A stretch of 64,000 nt of DNA from Pseudomonas sp. S31 (GCF_016648105.1 NZ_JACVVE010000003.1:62001-126000), one strand, 5' to 3'. Positions 11,364 through 22,118 are shown, numbered from the stretch's first letter. Made by a program: numbers and translations. The notes: generated by a model not told the origin, from the sequence alone.

Positions 11364-12407
11364 ATGGAAAACAATCAGCCGATAATCATCAAGCGCGTCA
11401 AGCGCTTCGGCGCCAGCCATCACGGCGGAGCCTGGAAGATCGCCTTCGCCGACTTCGCCACGGCGATGATGGCGTTCTTCCTGGTGCTGTGGCTGCTGTC
11501 CACGGCAACGCCTGAACAGAAGATCGCCATTGCCGGTTATTTCAAGGACCCGATCGGCTTTTCCGAGAGCGGCACGCCCTACGTCATCGACCTGGGTGGG
11601 TCGCCCGAGCTTGCGCCGGACAAGACCATCAACCCGGAAGAGAAGTCCGAGCCTACGCCCAACACCAGCACGCAGCTGGACAAGGACCAGGTCGAGACCC
11701 TTGCCGAACAGGTCGAGCGCGAGCGCCTGGAGTTGTTGCTGCAGGAGTTGCAGAACAAGGTCGAGGAAAACCCTGAACTGCAGAAGTTCAAGGATCAGAT
11801 CCTGTTCGAGATCACCCAGGACGGCTTGCGCATCCAGATCATGGATGCCGAGAACCGGCCGATGTTCGACCTCGGCAGTGCGCGCCTGCAGCCGTATTTC
11901 GAGGACATCCTGCTGGCCATGGCCGACACCATCAAGGCGGTGCCGAACAAGATCAGCATCAGTGGTCACACCGACGCCAAGCCGTATTCCGGTACCGGTG
12001 ACTTCGGCAACTGGGAGCTGTCGGCCAACCGTGCCAACGCCGCGCGCCGCGCGCTGGTTGCCGGGGGCTACCCGGACGAGCAGGTGGCGCGGGTGGTCGG
12101 CTACGCCTCGTCGTCGCTGTTCGACCGCAAGAACCCGTTCAACCCGGTGAACCGTCGCATCGACATCATCGTCCTGACCAAGAAGGCCCAGCGCGATATC
12201 GAAGGCCAGCAAGGCACTCCGCAGGCTCCGTCGCCGGCAGCGCCTGGCGCGACACCGCCAGCCGCGCCCCCCGCGGCGCCTGCCGCACCGGGTGCCTCGG
12301 CGGCGCCAGGGGCGGGCGATACGCCGATGCAGCCGCGCGAACTGCGGCAGAAGCTGAACATCTTCGAGGATGGCGTGTTGAAGATGGATGAGGCCAAGGG
12401 GCAGTAG
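11364..12407 (+). CDS. motB: Flagellar motor stator protein MotB
   Basis: Product of 347 residues. One N-terminal span, in the region KIAFADFATAMMAFFLVLWL, contains the proton-binding Asp. It is followed by a periplasmic plug and an OmpA-type peptidoglycan-binding domain (ISGHTDAKPYSG, NWELSANRANAARRAL). It anchors the stator to the cell wall. The C-terminus has an unusually long alanine/proline-rich stretch (about residues 285-325) before LRQKLNIF. It is transcribed with motA and ends at a hairpin shared with convergent rsgA. Confidence 0.97.
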   Translation: MENNQPIIIKRVKRFGASHHGGAWKIAFADFATAMMAFFLVLWLLSTATPEQKIAIAGYFKDPIGFSESGTPYVIDLGGSPELAPDKTINPEEKSEPTPNTSTQLDKDQVETLAEQVERERLELLLQELQNKVEENPELQKFKDQILFEITQDGLRIQIMDAENRPMFDLGSARLQPYFEDILLAMADTIKAVPNKISISGHTDAKPYSGTGDFGNWELSANRANAARRALVAGGYPDEQVARVVGYASSSLFDRKNPFNPVNRRIDIIVLTKKAQRDIEGQQGTPQAPSPAAPGATPPAAPPAAPAAPGASAAPGAGDTPMQPRELRQKLNIFEDGVLKMDEAKGQ

Positions 12408-12417
12408 AAGACGTGAT

Positions 12418-12443
12418 AATTGGGGCCGCTCCGCGCCCCAATT
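12418..12443. terminator. Hairpin between convergent motB and rsgA
   Basis: Perfect 9-bp inverted repeat AATTGGGGC / GCCCCAATT with an 8-base loop, placed exactly between two gene ends (gap 39 bases). The AATT ends give only a short U-tract on each strand, so it may be a weak bidirectional terminator. Confidence 0.6.
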
Positions 12444-12446
12444 GCG

Positions 12447-13478
12447 TCAGTAGCTGTCTTGCGTAAGGCTGGCGATGATCGAACGGTAGCTGTTCATGCG
12501 CTGCGGTTTGATCCGTCCCTCGTCCAGGGCCTTGAGCAGGGCGCAGCCTGGCTCGCGGTCATGCTTGCAGTCGCGGAAGCGGCAGGTGCCGAACAGGTCG
12601 CGGAACTCGATGAAGCCAGCCTCGACGTCGTCGCGGCTGACGTGGGCCAGGCCGAATTCGCGAATGCCCGGCGAGTCGATCAGGTCGCCGCCATTGGGGA
12701 AGTGATACAAGCGCGCGGTCGTGGTGGTGTGGGTGCCCTGGCCGGACCACTCGGACAGGTCGCCGACCCGCGTGCCCGCTTCGGGCAGCAGGCTGTTGAC
12801 CAGTGACGACTTGCCCACCCCCGATTGCCCGACGAACACGCTGATGTGGCCATCGAGCATCTGCTGCAAGCGTTGCATGCCATCGCCCTGGTGAGCCGAG
12901 ACTTCCAGCAGCGGGTAGCCCAGCTCGCGGTACACTTCGAGCAGTTCATGCAGGCCGGGGCCGTTCTGCTCGTCGATGAGGTCGGCCTTGTTCAGCAACA
13001 GCAGCGGGCGGATGCCGGCGTGCTCGGCTGCCACCAGGTAGCGGTCGATCAGGTTGGGGTGTGGCTCCGGGGCCGGGGCGAAGACGATCACGATCAAGTC
13101 GACGTTGGCCGCGACCGGTTTGAGCTGGCCATGGTTGTTCGGCCGGCACAGTTCGGTGCTGCGCGGCATCTGCGCGACGATCACGCCGATGCCCTGGTTG
13201 CCGGCGCGCCAGACCACGCGGTCGCCGGTGACCAGCGCCGGCAGGTTGGCGCGCAGGTGGCAGCGGAAAACCTGGCCGGCCGACTCGCCGTCCTGGGCTT
13301 CGACTTCCACTTGCACGCCGAAGTGGGCGATCACCAGGCCCAGTTGCTCCGGCCCCAGGTCGCCGCCCTCCAGCTCTTGCAGCACGTGCTGCTCGCGTTT
13401 GGCGGCGCGAGCGGCGCGTTCGTTCTGGATTTTTTCGATACGCCAGTTCTGGCGACGATTGAGCTGGCGTTTGGCCAT
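12447..13478 (-). CDS. rsgA: Small ribosomal subunit biogenesis GTPase RsgA
   Basis: Product of 343 residues. The ATG at 13478 follows CTTGGAAGG and gives the typical start [13 protein letters not shown]. The permuted GTPase order is visible: an N-terminal OB domain, then LLNKADL (G4) before the P-loop [16 protein letters not shown] (G1) and DSPGIREF (G3). The C-terminal zinc region [14 protein letters not shown] closes the protein. It helps mature the 30S subunit and releases with GTP hydrolysis. Convergent with motB and divergent from orn. Confidence 0.96.
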   Translation of the reverse strand: MAKRQLNRRQNWRIEKIQNERAARAAKREQHVLQELEGGDLGPEQLGLVIAHFGVQVEVEAQDGESAGQVFRCHLRANLPALVTGDRVVWRAGNQGIGVIVAQMPRSTELCRPNNHGQLKPVAANVDLIVIVFAPAPEPHPNLIDRYLVAAEHAGIRPLLLLNKADLIDEQNGPGLHELLEVYRELGYPLLEVSAHQGDGMQRLQQMLDGHISVFVGQSGVGKSSLVNSLLPEAGTRVGDLSEWSGQGTHTTTTARLYHFPNGGDLIDSPGIREFGLAHVSRDDVEAGFIEFRDLFGTCRFRDCKHDREPGCALLKALDEGRIKPQRMNSYRSIIASLTQDSY

Positions 13479-13619
13479 GGACCTTCCAAGGTGGGGCAAG
13501 TTGAAAACGGCAGGCAGTTTAGCACGCCAGCCCATCGACCATTCTGCTTACCTTTGCGCCGCGCATGCGCAGGCTGGCGTCGCTAGGCTAATATGACGGC
13601 CTATACGAGGAGCCTCTTC

Positions 13620-14162
13620 ATGCAGAACCCACAGAACCTGATCTGGATCGATCTGGAAATGACCGGCCTGGATCCGGACCACGACGTCATCATCGAGATG
13701 GCCACCATCGTCACCGACAGCGAGCTGAACACCTTGGCCGAAGGCCCGGTGATCGCGATCCACCACAGTGACGAAGTGCTGGCACGCATGGACGACTGGA
13801 ACACCCGCACCCACGGTGCCTCGGGCCTGACCCAGCGCGTGCGTGAAAGCCAGGTCGGCATGGCCGAGGCCGAGGCGCAGACCATCGCCTTCCTCGAGCA
13901 ATGGGTACCGAAGGGCAAGTCGCCGATCTGCGGCAACAGCATCTGCCAGGACCGCCGCTTCCTCTACCGACACATGCGCGGTCTGGAAAACTACTTCCAC
14001 TACCGCAACCTCGATGTCTCCACCCTCAAGGAGCTGGCTGCGCGCTGGGCGCCGGAGGTGCGTGACAGCTTCAAGAAGGGCAGCACCCACCTGGCGCTGG
14101 ACGACATCCGCGAGTCGATCGCCGAGTTGCGCCACTACCGCGAGCATTTCATCAAGGTGTGA
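13620..14162 (+). CDS. orn: Oligoribonuclease
   Basis: Product of 180 residues, the standard length. The ATG at 13620 is preceded by GAGGAGCC; an upstream in-frame ATG would add nine unusual residues. The DEDDh exonuclease motifs are present: [11 protein letters not shown] near the start, a central Asp in NSICQDRRF, and the H-x4-D near [11 protein letters not shown]. It degrades two- to five-base RNAs, including pGpG from c-di-GMP breakdown. Its own terminator follows. Confidence 0.97.
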   Translation: MQNPQNLIWIDLEMTGLDPDHDVIIEMATIVTDSELNTLAEGPVIAIHHSDEVLARMDDWNTRTHGASGLTQRVRESQVGMAEAEAQTIAFLEQWVPKGKSPICGNSICQDRRFLYRHMRGLENYFHYRNLDVSTLKELAARWAPEVRDSFKKGSTHLALDDIRESIAELRHYREHFIKV

Positions 14163-14169
14163 CCCAAGA

Positions 14170-14201
14170 GGGCGCAGCTTTCCTGCTGGCGCCCCCTTTT
14201 G
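14170..14201 (+). terminator. Intrinsic terminator after orn
   Basis: A stem of GGGCGC with GC against GC with GCGCCC around TTTCCT, followed by CCTTTT, starts about eight bases after the orn stop. It is a plausible Rho-independent terminator with a modest U-tract. Confidence 0.6.
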
Positions 14202-14253
14202 GTGCCGGGGGCAACTGGTTAGACTGCGCGCCTTTCCCGCACGGACCCGCGCC

Positions 14254-14865
14254 ATGTTGCTGATGCTCTACCTCATCGCCATTACCGCCGAAGCCATGAC
14301 CGGTGCCTTGTCCGCAGGGCGTCGCGGCATGGACTGGTTCGGCGTGGTGTTGATCGCCTGCATCACCGCGCTGGGCGGTGGTTCGGTGCGTGACGTGCTG
14401 CTCGGGCACTACCCGCTGACCTGGGTGAAGCATCCCGAGTACCTGGTGCTGACCAGTTGCGCGGCACTGCTGACGATCTTCATCGCGCCGATGATGCGCC
14501 GCCTGCGTTCGTTGTTCCTGGTGCTCGATGCCCTGGGGTTGGTGGCCTTCACCCTGATCGGCTGCATGACCGCGCTGGAAATGGGGCAGGGCATGCTGGT
14601 GGCCTCGCTCAGCGGGGTGATCACCGGGGTATTCGGGGGGATCCTCCGGGATATCTTCTGCAACGATATTCCGCTGGTGTTTCGCCGCGAACTGTACGCC
14701 AGTGTGTCGTTCGCGGCGGCTTGGTTCTACCTGGGCTGCGTGTATTTCAAGGTGCCGGCGGAGCAGGCGATGCTGCTGACCTTGTTCGGTGGCTTCCTGC
14801 TGCGCTTGCTGGCTATTCGTTTCCATTGGGAAATGCCCAAGTTTCACTATAACGACCAGCAATAG
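14254..14865 (+). CDS. Trimeric intracellular cation channel (TRIC) family protein
   Basis: Product of 203 residues with six to seven membrane spans and two internally repeated halves. Each half carries the family glycine motif: ALGGGSVRDVLLG (about residue 47) and VFGGILRDIFCN (about residue 134). This matches the UPF0126/YicG bacterial TRIC channels, which conduct potassium and sodium as trimers in the inner membrane. A longer open frame runs in from orn, but the ATG at 14254 starts at the first span. Physiological role in Pseudomonas is not known. Convergent with queG. Confidence 0.88.
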   Translation: MLLMLYLIAITAEAMTGALSAGRRGMDWFGVVLIACITALGGGSVRDVLLGHYPLTWVKHPEYLVLTSCAALLTIFIAPMMRRLRSLFLVLDALGLVAFTLIGCMTALEMGQGMLVASLSGVITGVFGGILRDIFCNDIPLVFRRELYASVSFAAAWFYLGCVYFKVPAEQAMLLTLFGGFLLRLLAIRFHWEMPKFHYNDQQ

Positions 14866-14896
14866 GGGCGCTTCGCCTCAAGTGTTGTGCTGGTTT

Positions 14897-14932
14897 TGAG
14901 ATCGAGCGCCGCCCGCGCGGCGCTCGATCTCA
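14897..14932. repeat. GC-rich palindrome, copy B
   Basis: Perfect 16-bp inverted repeat TGAGATCGAGCGCCGC / GCGGCGCTCGATCTCA with loop CCGC, lying between the convergent TRIC and queG genes. It shares its core and loop with copies at 7051 and 28476, and like them is followed by a GGGCGC-type word. Confidence 0.85.
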
Positions 14933-14979
14933 AGGGCGCTGAAAAATGTGAGGCAAGCACCTGTCAGCACCTGCGCGAT

Positions 14980-16044
14980 CTAAACCTGGCCATGCCGGGC
15001 CAGCGCCCATTCAACGTGTTCACGCACCAGCTCCGAAGCATCCTCGCGCCGCGCCTTCAAAGCCTCCACCACCGGTATCGTCGAAGGCGCATTGCCCAAG
15101 CCCACCGCCAGGTTGCGCAGCCAGCGCTCATAGCCGGCCCGGCGCAGCGGCCCGCCTTCGGTCTTGCGCAGGAAAGTCCGCTCGTCCCACAGGAACATCT
15201 CCGCCAGTTCGGCATTCTCCAGCCCGTGGCGCGGCTGGAAGTCCTGTTCCTTGCTGTGCTTGGCGAAGCGGTTCCATGGGCAGACGATCTGGCAGTCGTC
15301 GCAGCCGAACACGCGGTTGCCCATCATCGCGCGCAGCTCTACCGGGATGGCGCCCTTGAGCTCGATGGTGAGGTACGAGATGCAGCGTCGGGCGTCCAGC
15401 ACGTAGGGGCCGACGAAGGCCTGGGTCGGGCAGATGTCCAGGCATGCCTGGCAGCGCCCGCAGTGCTCGCTGGTGGTGGCTTCGTCCAGTGGCAGCGGCA
15501 GGTCGACGAACAGTTCGGCAAGGAAGAAGTAGCTGCCGGCCTTGCGGTTGAGCAGCAGGGTGTTCTTGCCGATCCAGCCCAGCCCGGCCTGTTCGGCCAG
15601 GGCCTTTTCCAGTACCGGGGCGCTGTCGACGAAGGCACGGTAGCCGAACGGGCCGATGGCTTCCTGGATGCGGTCGGCCAGGTGCTGCACGCGCTTGCGC
15701 ACCAGCTTGTGGTAGTCGCGGCCCAGGGCGTAGCGCGAGACGTAGGCCTTTTCTGGTTGCGCCAGGCGCTGGGCCATCTGCGTGTCGCCAGGCAGGTAGT
15801 CCATGCGCAGCGACACCACGCGCAGGGTGCCGGGAATCAACTGTTCCGGGTGCGCGCGCTTGCTGCCGTGGGCGCCGAGGTACTCCATCTCGCCTTGGTA
15901 GCCGGCGTCGAGCCAGCGTTGCAGGTGGTGTTCGTGCTCGCCAAGGTCGACCCCGGCGATGCCGACGTGGGCAAAACCGAGTTCTCGGCCCCAATCCTTG
16001 ATCGATTGGGCCAGGTTGGCGAGGTCAGGTGTGCAAGCAGGCAT
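14980..16044 (-). CDS. queG: Epoxyqueuosine reductase
   Basis: Product of 354 residues from the ATG at 16044; a TTG at 16059 is an alternative. It reduces epoxyqueuosine to queuosine in tRNA, using cobalamin and two 4Fe-4S clusters. The ferredoxin-like cysteine motifs are CGRCQACLDICPTQAF (about residue 193) and FGCDDCQIVCPWN (about 243). A HEAT-like C-terminal tail (RNLAVGLGNAPS) follows. The substrate-binding region IPGTLRVVSLRMDYLP lies near residue 75. It is divergent from nnrD with a 65-base gap that should hold both promoters. Confidence 0.95.
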   Translation of the reverse strand: MPACTPDLANLAQSIKDWGRELGFAHVGIAGVDLGEHEHHLQRWLDAGYQGEMEYLGAHGSKRAHPEQLIPGTLRVVSLRMDYLPGDTQMAQRLAQPEKAYVSRYALGRDYHKLVRKRVQHLADRIQEAIGPFGYRAFVDSAPVLEKALAEQAGLGWIGKNTLLLNRKAGSYFFLAELFVDLPLPLDEATTSEHCGRCQACLDICPTQAFVGPYVLDARRCISYLTIELKGAIPVELRAMMGNRVFGCDDCQIVCPWNRFAKHSKEQDFQPRHGLENAELAEMFLWDERTFLRKTEGGPLRRAGYERWLRNLAVGLGNAPSTIPVVEALKARREDASELVREHVEWALARHGQV

Positions 16045-16109
16045 GGATGGGTAAGGCAATACAGGCTCAGGTGCGTATAATTCTGCCAGACATTGGAGCC
16101 TTTGACCCT

Positions 16110-16970
16110 ATGCCCCAGACCAAACACCCCGGCCACGCCCCACGATTGCTCAGCAGCCTCAGCGTTGCGCACCTGGCGGCGCGCCCGGTAGACGCGCACA
16201 AGGGCGATTTCGGCCATGTGCTGGTGGTCGGCGGCGACCTGGGGACCGGCGGCGCGGTGCTGCTCAGTGCCGAGGCCGCGTTGCGTTGCGGCGCCGGCCT
16301 GGTCAGCGTGGCCACACGCCCCGAGCATGTCGGCGCAGCCCTGGCGCGCCTGCCCGAAGCCATGTGCCTGGGGGTGGACTCGGCCAATCAGTTGATGGGC
16401 GTGCTAGAGCGTGCCACGGTGCTGGTGGTCGGCCCTGGCCTGGGCCAGGCGGCCTGGGGGCGCAGCCTGCTGTCGGCGGTGACCGACGCCGAACGGCCGC
16501 AGGTATGGGATGCCGACGCGCTCAACCTGCTGGCGCATACACCGCTGGCATTGCCGCCGGGCAGCGTGCTCACCCCGCATCCGGGAGAGGCGGCGCGCCT
16601 GCTCGGGGTGTCCACCGAAGCGGTGCAGGCCGACCGTGCGGGCGCGGCGCTCAAGTTGGCGCGCCGCCATGCCAGTGTCTGCGTGCTCAAGGGGGCGGGC
16701 ACCCTGGTGGCCGACCCCGGCGGCCAGCTGGCACTGTGCGAGCGTGGGCACCCGGCGATGGCCGGTGCCGGCCTGGGCGACGTGCTGACCGGTGTGCTGG
16801 CGGCACTGCTGGCCCAGGGCCTGGATGCCTGGGCGGCAGCGTGCCTGGGGACATGGCTGCACGCCTGCGCGGGCGAGCGGTTGGGGGTGAAGGGTAGGGG
16901 GCTGGCAGCCGGTGACCTGGCGCCGATCATTCGTGAGTTGTTGGAGGAGCATTCTGCGTGTCTGGGCTAA
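16110..16970 (+). CDS. nnrD: ADP-dependent (S)-NAD(P)H-hydrate dehydratase
   Basis: Product of 286 residues from the ATG at 16110 (MPQTKHPGH). This is the ribokinase-like dehydratase half only; the epimerase (YjeF-N) domain is absent. It repairs hydrated NAD(P)H. Family motifs: GHVLVVGGDLGTGGA, WDADALNLLA, LTPHPGEAARLLG and the catalytic GAGLGDVLTGVLAALLAQG near the end. It overlaps tsaE by 13 bases, heading the tsaE-amiC-mutL-miaA-hfq-hflX series. Confidence 0.93.
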   Translation: MPQTKHPGHAPRLLSSLSVAHLAARPVDAHKGDFGHVLVVGGDLGTGGAVLLSAEAALRCGAGLVSVATRPEHVGAALARLPEAMCLGVDSANQLMGVLERATVLVVGPGLGQAAWGRSLLSAVTDAERPQVWDADALNLLAHTPLALPPGSVLTPHPGEAARLLGVSTEAVQADRAGAALKLARRHASVCVLKGAGTLVADPGGQLALCERGHPAMAGAGLGDVLTGVLAALLAQGLDAWAAACLGTWLHACAGERLGVKGRGLAAGDLAPIIRELLEEHSACLG

Positions 16971-17431
16971 CCCTGTTTCTGGCCGATGAAGCGGCCACGG
17001 TCGCCTTCGGCAATAAAATGGCCAAAGTGACCGGCGGTCATGGCGTGATTTTCCTGGAAGGCGACCTGGGGGCGGGCAAGACCACGCTCTCGCGAGGCCT
17101 GATCCGCGGCCTGGGCCATACTGGTGCAGTAAAAAGCCCGACGTTCACCGTGGTAGAACCCTACGAGATCGGAGACGTTCGCGCCTTCCACTTCGACCTG
17201 TATCGCCTGGTCGATCCGGAGGAGCTGGAGTTCATGGGCATCCGTGATTATTTCGAAGGCGACCCATTGTGCCTGTTCGAGTGGCCACAAAAGGGTGCGG
17301 GCATTTTGCCAAAGCCCGACCTGACCATTACCATAAGCCCCCAAGCGAGCGGACGCTCGCTGAACCTGTCGCCGCAGGGGGCTCGCGGCGAAGCCTGGTG
17401 CGTGGCACTGGCCGAATACTATAAACAGTAA
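16958..17431 (+). CDS. tsaE: tRNA t6A synthesis ATPase TsaE
   Basis: Product of 157 residues, starting at GTG 16958 with TTGGAGG upstream inside nnrD. It is part of the TsaBDE complex that makes N6-threonylcarbamoyladenosine at position 37 of ANN-decoding tRNAs. The P-loop GDLGAGKTTLSRGLIRGLGH (about residue 35) and KSPTFTVVEPY are diagnostic, as is HFDLYRLVDPEELEFMGI. Twelve bases separate it from the amidase gene, so they form one operon. Confidence 0.95.
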   Translation: MSGLTLFLADEAATVAFGNKMAKVTGGHGVIFLEGDLGAGKTTLSRGLIRGLGHTGAVKSPTFTVVEPYEIGDVRAFHFDLYRLVDPEELEFMGIRDYFEGDPLCLFEWPQKGAGILPKPDLTITISPQASGRSLNLSPQGARGEAWCVALAEYYKQ

Positions 17432-17442
17432 GTGGGGTAGGT

Positions 17443-18876
17443 ATGCGCATACGCGCACTGGTCGCTGTGGTTGGGCTACTGCTGACAGCGGTGACCGTTG
17501 ACGCTCTGGCCGTCACTCAAGTCAAGAGCATGCGCCTTTGGCGGGCGCCGGACAACACACGGCTGGTCTTCGACCTGTCAGGGCCGGTGCAGCACAGTGT
17601 CTTCACCCTGACGGCTCCCGATCGCCTGGTGATCGACATCAATGGCGCTACCCTGGGTGGGCCGCTGAACGTCTCCACCTCCAACACCCCGATCAGCAGC
17701 GTGCGTTCTGCCCAGCGCACGCCCACCGACCTGCGCGTGGTGGTCGACCTGAAGAAGTCGGTCACGCCCAAGAGCTTCACCCTGGCGCCCAACGCCCAGT
17801 ATGGTAATCGCCTGGTGGTCGACCTGTACGACCAGGAAGCCGACGCCATCGCTGCCAGCAGCCCGACGCCCGCACCCACGCCGACGCAGACGCCCGCGAC
17901 CACCCCGGCGGTGCCAGTGACGCCGGCCCAGCCGGCGATCAAATTGCCGCCGGTGCCCAACGGCAAGCGCGATATCGTGGTGGCCATCGATGCCGGCCAC
18001 GGTGGCGAGGACCCGGGCGCATCCGGCTCTCGTGGCCAGCATGAAAAAGACATCGTGCTGCAGATCGCCAAGGAGCTGCAGCGCCAGATCAACACCGAGA
18101 AAGGCTTCCGCGCCGAGCTGACCCGTACCGGCGATTACTTCATCCCACTGCGCAAGCGCACCGAAATCGCCCGCAAGAAAGGCGCCGACCTGTTCATCTC
18201 GATCCATGCCGACGCCGCACCATCTCGCGCTGCGTTCGGTGCCTCGGTGTTCGCCTTGTCCGACCGTGGCGCCACGTCCGAGACCGCTCGCTGGCTGGCC
18301 GACACGGAAAACCGTTCCGACCTGATCGGCGGGGCCGGCAACGTCAGCCTCGATGACAAGGACCGCATGCTCGCCGGCGTGCTGCTGGACCTGTCGATGA
18401 CGGCGACCCTGAGCTCGAGCCTGAACGTAGGGCAGAAGGTACTGGGCAACATGGGCCGGATCACCTCGTTGCACAAGCAGCGGGTCGAGCAGGCCGGCTT
18501 CATGGTGCTCAAATCCCCGGACATCCCGTCGATCCTCGTCGAAACCGGGTTCATCTCGAACAACGCCGAGGCCGCCAAGCTGGCCACCCGCAGCCACCAG
18601 CAGGCGCTGGCTCGCTCGATCCATACCGGCGTTCGCCAGTATTTCCAGCAGAACCCGCCGCCGGGCACCTACATCGCCTGGCTGCGCGACAGTGGCAAGA
18701 TCGCCCAGGGCCCGCGTGAACACACCGTGCGCCCTGGCGAGACCTTGGCAATGCTCGCCGTGCGCTACCAGGTCAGCGTGGCCAGCCTGCGCAGCAACAA
18801 CAGCCTCAAGAGCGACGAGCTCAAGGTCGGCCAGCGTCTGGATATTCCTGCCACCACCCTGGCCTCGCAGCAATGA
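17443..18876 (+). CDS. amiC: N-acetylmuramoyl-L-alanine amidase with AMIN and LysM domains
   Basis: Product of 477 residues. A signal peptide ([23 protein letters not shown]) is followed by an AMIN domain (about residues 25-130) that targets the septum. A Pro/Thr-rich linker, the Amidase_3 zinc domain ([31 protein letters not shown]) and a C-terminal LysM ([13 protein letters not shown]) complete it. It cleaves septal peptidoglycan during daughter-cell separation. The gene is called amiB in P. aeruginosa annotations, so the letter is a naming choice. It overlaps mutL by four bases. Confidence 0.93.
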   Translation: MRIRALVAVVGLLLTAVTVDALAVTQVKSMRLWRAPDNTRLVFDLSGPVQHSVFTLTAPDRLVIDINGATLGGPLNVSTSNTPISSVRSAQRTPTDLRVVVDLKKSVTPKSFTLAPNAQYGNRLVVDLYDQEADAIAASSPTPAPTPTQTPATTPAVPVTPAQPAIKLPPVPNGKRDIVVAIDAGHGGEDPGASGSRGQHEKDIVLQIAKELQRQINTEKGFRAELTRTGDYFIPLRKRTEIARKKGADLFISIHADAAPSRAAFGASVFALSDRGATSETARWLADTENRSDLIGGAGNVSLDDKDRMLAGVLLDLSMTATLSSSLNVGQKVLGNMGRITSLHKQRVEQAGFMVLKSPDIPSILVETGFISNNAEAAKLATRSHQQALARSIHTGVRQYFQQNPPPGTYIAWLRDSGKIAQGPREHTVRPGETLAMLAVRYQVSVASLRSNNSLKSDELKVGQRLDIPATTLASQQ

Positions 18877-20777
18877 GTGGTGGCGCGCGCATCCAGCTGC
18901 TGACCCCGCGGCTGGCCAACCAGATTGCCGCCGGCGAGGTGGTCGAGCGTCCGGCCTCGGTGGCCAAGGAGTTGTTGGAGAACAGCCTGGACTCCGGCGC
19001 CCGGCGCATCGATGTCGAGGTCGAGCAGGGCGGCGTCAAGCTGCTGCGGGTGCGGGACGACGGAGGTGGTATTTCCGCCGACGACCTGCCGCTGGCCCTG
19101 GCCCGTCACGCCACCAGCAAGATTCGCGAGCTGGAAGACCTGGAAGGCGTATTGAGCCTCGGCTTTCGTGGCGAGGCGCTGGCCTCGATCAGCTCGGTGG
19201 CGCGCCTGACCCTGACCTCGCGTACCGCCAGCGCCAGCGAAGCCTGGCAGGTGGAGACCGAGGGCCGCGACATGACCCCGCGGGTGCAGCCGGCGGCGCA
19301 CCCGGTGGGGACTTCGGTCGAGGTTCGCGACTTGTTCTTCAATACCCCGGCGCGGCGCAAGTTCCTCAAGGCTGAAAAAACCGAATTCGATCACCTGCAA
19401 GAAGTGATCCGCCGCCTTGCGCTGGCCCGCTTCGACGTGGCGTTTCATTTGCGCCACAACGGCAAGACCGTGCTCAGCTTGCACGAGGCCCACGACGACA
19501 TGGCGCGGGCGCGGCGTGTCGGCGCCATCTGTGGCGGCGGTTTCATGGAGCAGGCGCTGCCGATCGAGGTCGAGCGCAACGGCCTGCGCTTGTGGGGCTG
19601 GGTTGGGCTGCCGACGTTCTCACGCAGTCAGGCGGACCTGCAGTACTTCTTCGTCAATGGTCGCGCCGTGCGGGACAAGCTGGTCGCCCACGCGGTGCGC
19701 CAGGCCTACCGTGACGTGCTGTTCAATGGGCGGCATCCGACCTTCGTGTTGTTTCTCGAGCTCGACCCCACCGGCGTCGACGTCAATGTGCACCCGACCA
19801 AGCACGAGGTGCGTTTCCGGGAGGGGCGCTCGGTACACGACTTCCTCTACGGTACCTTGCACCGCGCTCTGGCTGACGTGCGCCCGGAAGACCAGTTGGC
19901 AGCCCCTGCCGCAGCCAGCGAGATCGTCAGGCCTAGCGGCTTGCAGGCCGGTGAATTCGGGCCGCAGGGCGAGATGCGCCTGGCCGCCTCGGTGCTCGAA
20001 CAGCCCCAAGCACCGCAACATGCCATTTCCAATGCTGGCAGTGGCGCCGGCTATCAGTACCAGTACACGCCGCGGCCTTCGCAGCCATTGCCGGCAGCCG
20101 AGTCTCAGGCAGTCTACCGCGAGTTCTACAAACCGTTGGGCGACGACGCCACGGGGTCCGGCACGACGGCGCTGCCGGAAAGCCAGGGCGATATCCCGCC
20201 GTTGGGCTACGCGCTGGCCCAGCTCAAGGGCATCTACATCCTTGCCGAGAATGCCGTCGGCCTGGTGCTGGTCGATATGCATGCCGCCCACGAACGGATC
20301 ATGTACGAGCGGCTCAAGGTGGCCATGGCCAGCGAAGGCCTCAGCGGCCAGCCGCTGCTGGTGCCCGAGTCGCTGGCACTGAGCCAGCGTGAGGCCGACT
20401 GCGCCGAGGAACATGCCCAGTGGTTCCAGCGCCTGGGCTTCGAGCTGCAGCGCCTGGGCCCGGAAACCCTGGCCATCCGCCAGATTCCCGCGCTGCTCAA
20501 GCAGGCCGAGGCCAACCGCCTGGTCCAGGACGTGCTGACCGACCTCATGGAATATGGCACCAGCGACCGCATCCAGGCGCACCTCAACGAGCTGCTCGGC
20601 ACCATGGCCTGCCATGGCGCGGTGCGTGCCAACCGGCGCCTGGCCATCCCCGAGATGAACGCGCTGCTGCGCGACATGGAAAACACCGAGCGCAGCGGCC
20701 AATGCAACCACGGTCGGCCGACCTGGACCCAGATGGGCCTGGATGACCTGGACAAACTTTTCCTGCGCGGTCGATGA
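18873..20777 (+). CDS. mutL: DNA mismatch repair protein MutL
   Basis: Product of 634 residues. The GHKL ATPase motifs are [12 protein letters not shown], the DDGGGI box and [10 protein letters not shown] in the first 110 residues. A Pro/Gln-rich linker (about 345-440) precedes the dimerisation domain. That domain contains [12 protein letters not shown], close to the DQHA-x2-E-x4-E endonuclease motif found in MutL of bacteria lacking MutH, such as pseudomonads; Met replaces the Gln. It links MutS to strand incision in mismatch repair. ATG overlaps the amidase stop (ATGA); miaA starts one base after its own stop. Confidence 0.97.
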   Translation: MSGGARIQLLTPRLANQIAAGEVVERPASVAKELLENSLDSGARRIDVEVEQGGVKLLRVRDDGGGISADDLPLALARHATSKIRELEDLEGVLSLGFRGEALASISSVARLTLTSRTASASEAWQVETEGRDMTPRVQPAAHPVGTSVEVRDLFFNTPARRKFLKAEKTEFDHLQEVIRRLALARFDVAFHLRHNGKTVLSLHEAHDDMARARRVGAICGGGFMEQALPIEVERNGLRLWGWVGLPTFSRSQADLQYFFVNGRAVRDKLVAHAVRQAYRDVLFNGRHPTFVLFLELDPTGVDVNVHPTKHEVRFREGRSVHDFLYGTLHRALADVRPEDQLAAPAAASEIVRPSGLQAGEFGPQGEMRLAASVLEQPQAPQHAISNAGSGAGYQYQYTPRPSQPLPAAESQAVYREFYKPLGDDATGSGTTALPESQGDIPPLGYALAQLKGIYILAENAVGLVLVDMHAAHERIMYERLKVAMASEGLSGQPLLVPESLALSQREADCAEEHAQWFQRLGFELQRLGPETLAIRQIPALLKQAEANRLVQDVLTDLMEYGTSDRIQAHLNELLGTMACHGAVRANRRLAIPEMNALLRDMENTERSGQCNHGRPTWTQMGLDDLDKLFLRGR

Positions 20778-20778
20778 A

Positions 20779-21750
20779 ATGAGCGGCAAGCCTCCAGCGA
20801 TATTCCTCATGGGCCCGACGGCGGCCGGCAAGACCGACTTGGCCATCGAGCTGACCAAGGCCTTGCCGTGCGAGCTGATCAGTGTCGATTCGGCGCTGGT
20901 CTACCGGGGCATGGACATCGGTACCGCCAAGCCGTCCAAGGCGGTGCTGGCCGCCCATCCGCACCGGCTGGTCGACATCCTCGACCCGGCCGAGAGCTAT
21001 TCGGCGGCGCAGTTCTGCAAGGACGCCCTGGCGGCCATGGCCGAGATCACCGCGCGCGGCAACATTCCGCTGTTGGTGGGCGGCACCATGCTGTACTACA
21101 AGGCCCTGGTCGAAGGCCTGGCGGACATGCCGCCGGCCGACCCGGCCGTACGCGCCGAACTCGAAGCCGAGGCCGAGGCACTGGGGCTGGGCGAATTGCA
21201 CCGGCAACTGGCCGAGGTCGACCCGGAATCGGCGGCGCGCATCCACCCCAACGACCCCCAGCGGCTGATCCGCGCCTTGGAGGTGTTCCGGGTGAGCGGG
21301 CAGAGCATGACAGCCCATCGCCGGCGTCAATTCGCGGAAAGTAGCGGCGCAGACGCAGGCGCTGGCGGGCATTTGCCCTATACTGTCGCAAGTTTGGCGA
21401 TTGCTCCTACAGATCGTCACATTTTGCATCAGCGAATTGCGTTACGATTTTCACAGATGCTGGAACAGGGCTTCGTCGACGAGGTCCGATCACTGCGCGC
21501 CAGAAGTGACTTGCACGCCGCGCTGCCGTCTATACGGGCAGTGGGGTACAGGCAGGTCTGGGATTACCTCGATGGCCAGCTGACTGAGAATGAGATGCGA
21601 GAACGCGGTATCATTGCCACTCGCCAGTTGGCCAAGCGGCAGTTCACCTGGTTGCGTGGTTGGTCCGACGCTTACTGGCTCGACAGCCTGGCCTGCGACA
21701 ATCTGTCCCGCACCTTGAAATACCTTGGGGCCATCTCCATATTGAGCTGA
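20779..21750 (+). CDS. miaA: tRNA dimethylallyltransferase
   Basis: Product of 323 residues from the ATG one base after the mutL stop. It attaches an isopentenyl group to A37 of UNN-decoding tRNAs. The P-loop [14 protein letters not shown], the substrate motif [19 protein letters not shown] and [10 protein letters not shown] are all present, as is the [11 protein letters not shown] helix near the C-terminus. A translation-coupled member of the mutL-miaA-hfq series; the classic hfq promoters usually lie inside the end of this gene. Confidence 0.96.
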   Translation: MSGKPPAIFLMGPTAAGKTDLAIELTKALPCELISVDSALVYRGMDIGTAKPSKAVLAAHPHRLVDILDPAESYSAAQFCKDALAAMAEITARGNIPLLVGGTMLYYKALVEGLADMPPADPAVRAELEAEAEALGLGELHRQLAEVDPESAARIHPNDPQRLIRALEVFRVSGQSMTAHRRRQFAESSGADAGAGGHLPYTVASLAIAPTDRHILHQRIALRFSQMLEQGFVDEVRSLRARSDLHAALPSIRAVGYRQVWDYLDGQLTENEMRERGIIATRQLAKRQFTWLRGWSDAYWLDSLACDNLSRTLKYLGAISILS

Positions 21751-21845
21751 GTCCCTGCTGATTGCCGTCTATTCTTGCGAAGGGGCGGCCTAATTTATCG
21801 ATTTTCCTTGAATTTCTACTATTGATCCTTACAGGAGTGCGGCAT

Positions 21846-22106
21846 ATGTCAAAAGGGCATTCGCTACAAGACCCTTACTTGAATACTTTGAGAAAAGAAA
21901 AGGTCCCGGTTTCCATCTACCTGGTCAACGGCATCAAGCTGCAGGGCTCGATCGAATCGTTCGACCAGTTCGTGGTGCTGCTGAAGAACACCGTCAGCCA
22001 GATGGTCTACAAGCACGCCATTTCGACCGTGGTTCCTGCCCGTCCGGTTCGCCTGCCAAGCCCGTCCGATTCCGACAGCGGTGACAGCGAGCCAGGCAAC
22101 GCCTGA
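21846..22106 (+). CDS. hfq: RNA chaperone Hfq
   Basis: Product of 86 residues. The ATG at 21846 follows ACAGGAGTGC. Sm1 (about residues 20-45, [20 protein letters not shown]) and Sm2 with the signature [12 protein letters not shown] are intact. A short Ser/Asp-rich tail follows. It is a hexamer that binds sRNAs and A-rich mRNA sites, and acts with Crc in pseudomonad catabolite repression. It is followed 12 bases later by hflX. Confidence 0.97.
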   Translation: MSKGHSLQDPYLNTLRKEKVPVSIYLVNGIKLQGSIESFDQFVVLLKNTVSQMVYKHAISTVVPARPVRLPSPSDSDSGDSEPGNA

Positions 22107-22118
22107 TAGGAGCCTGCA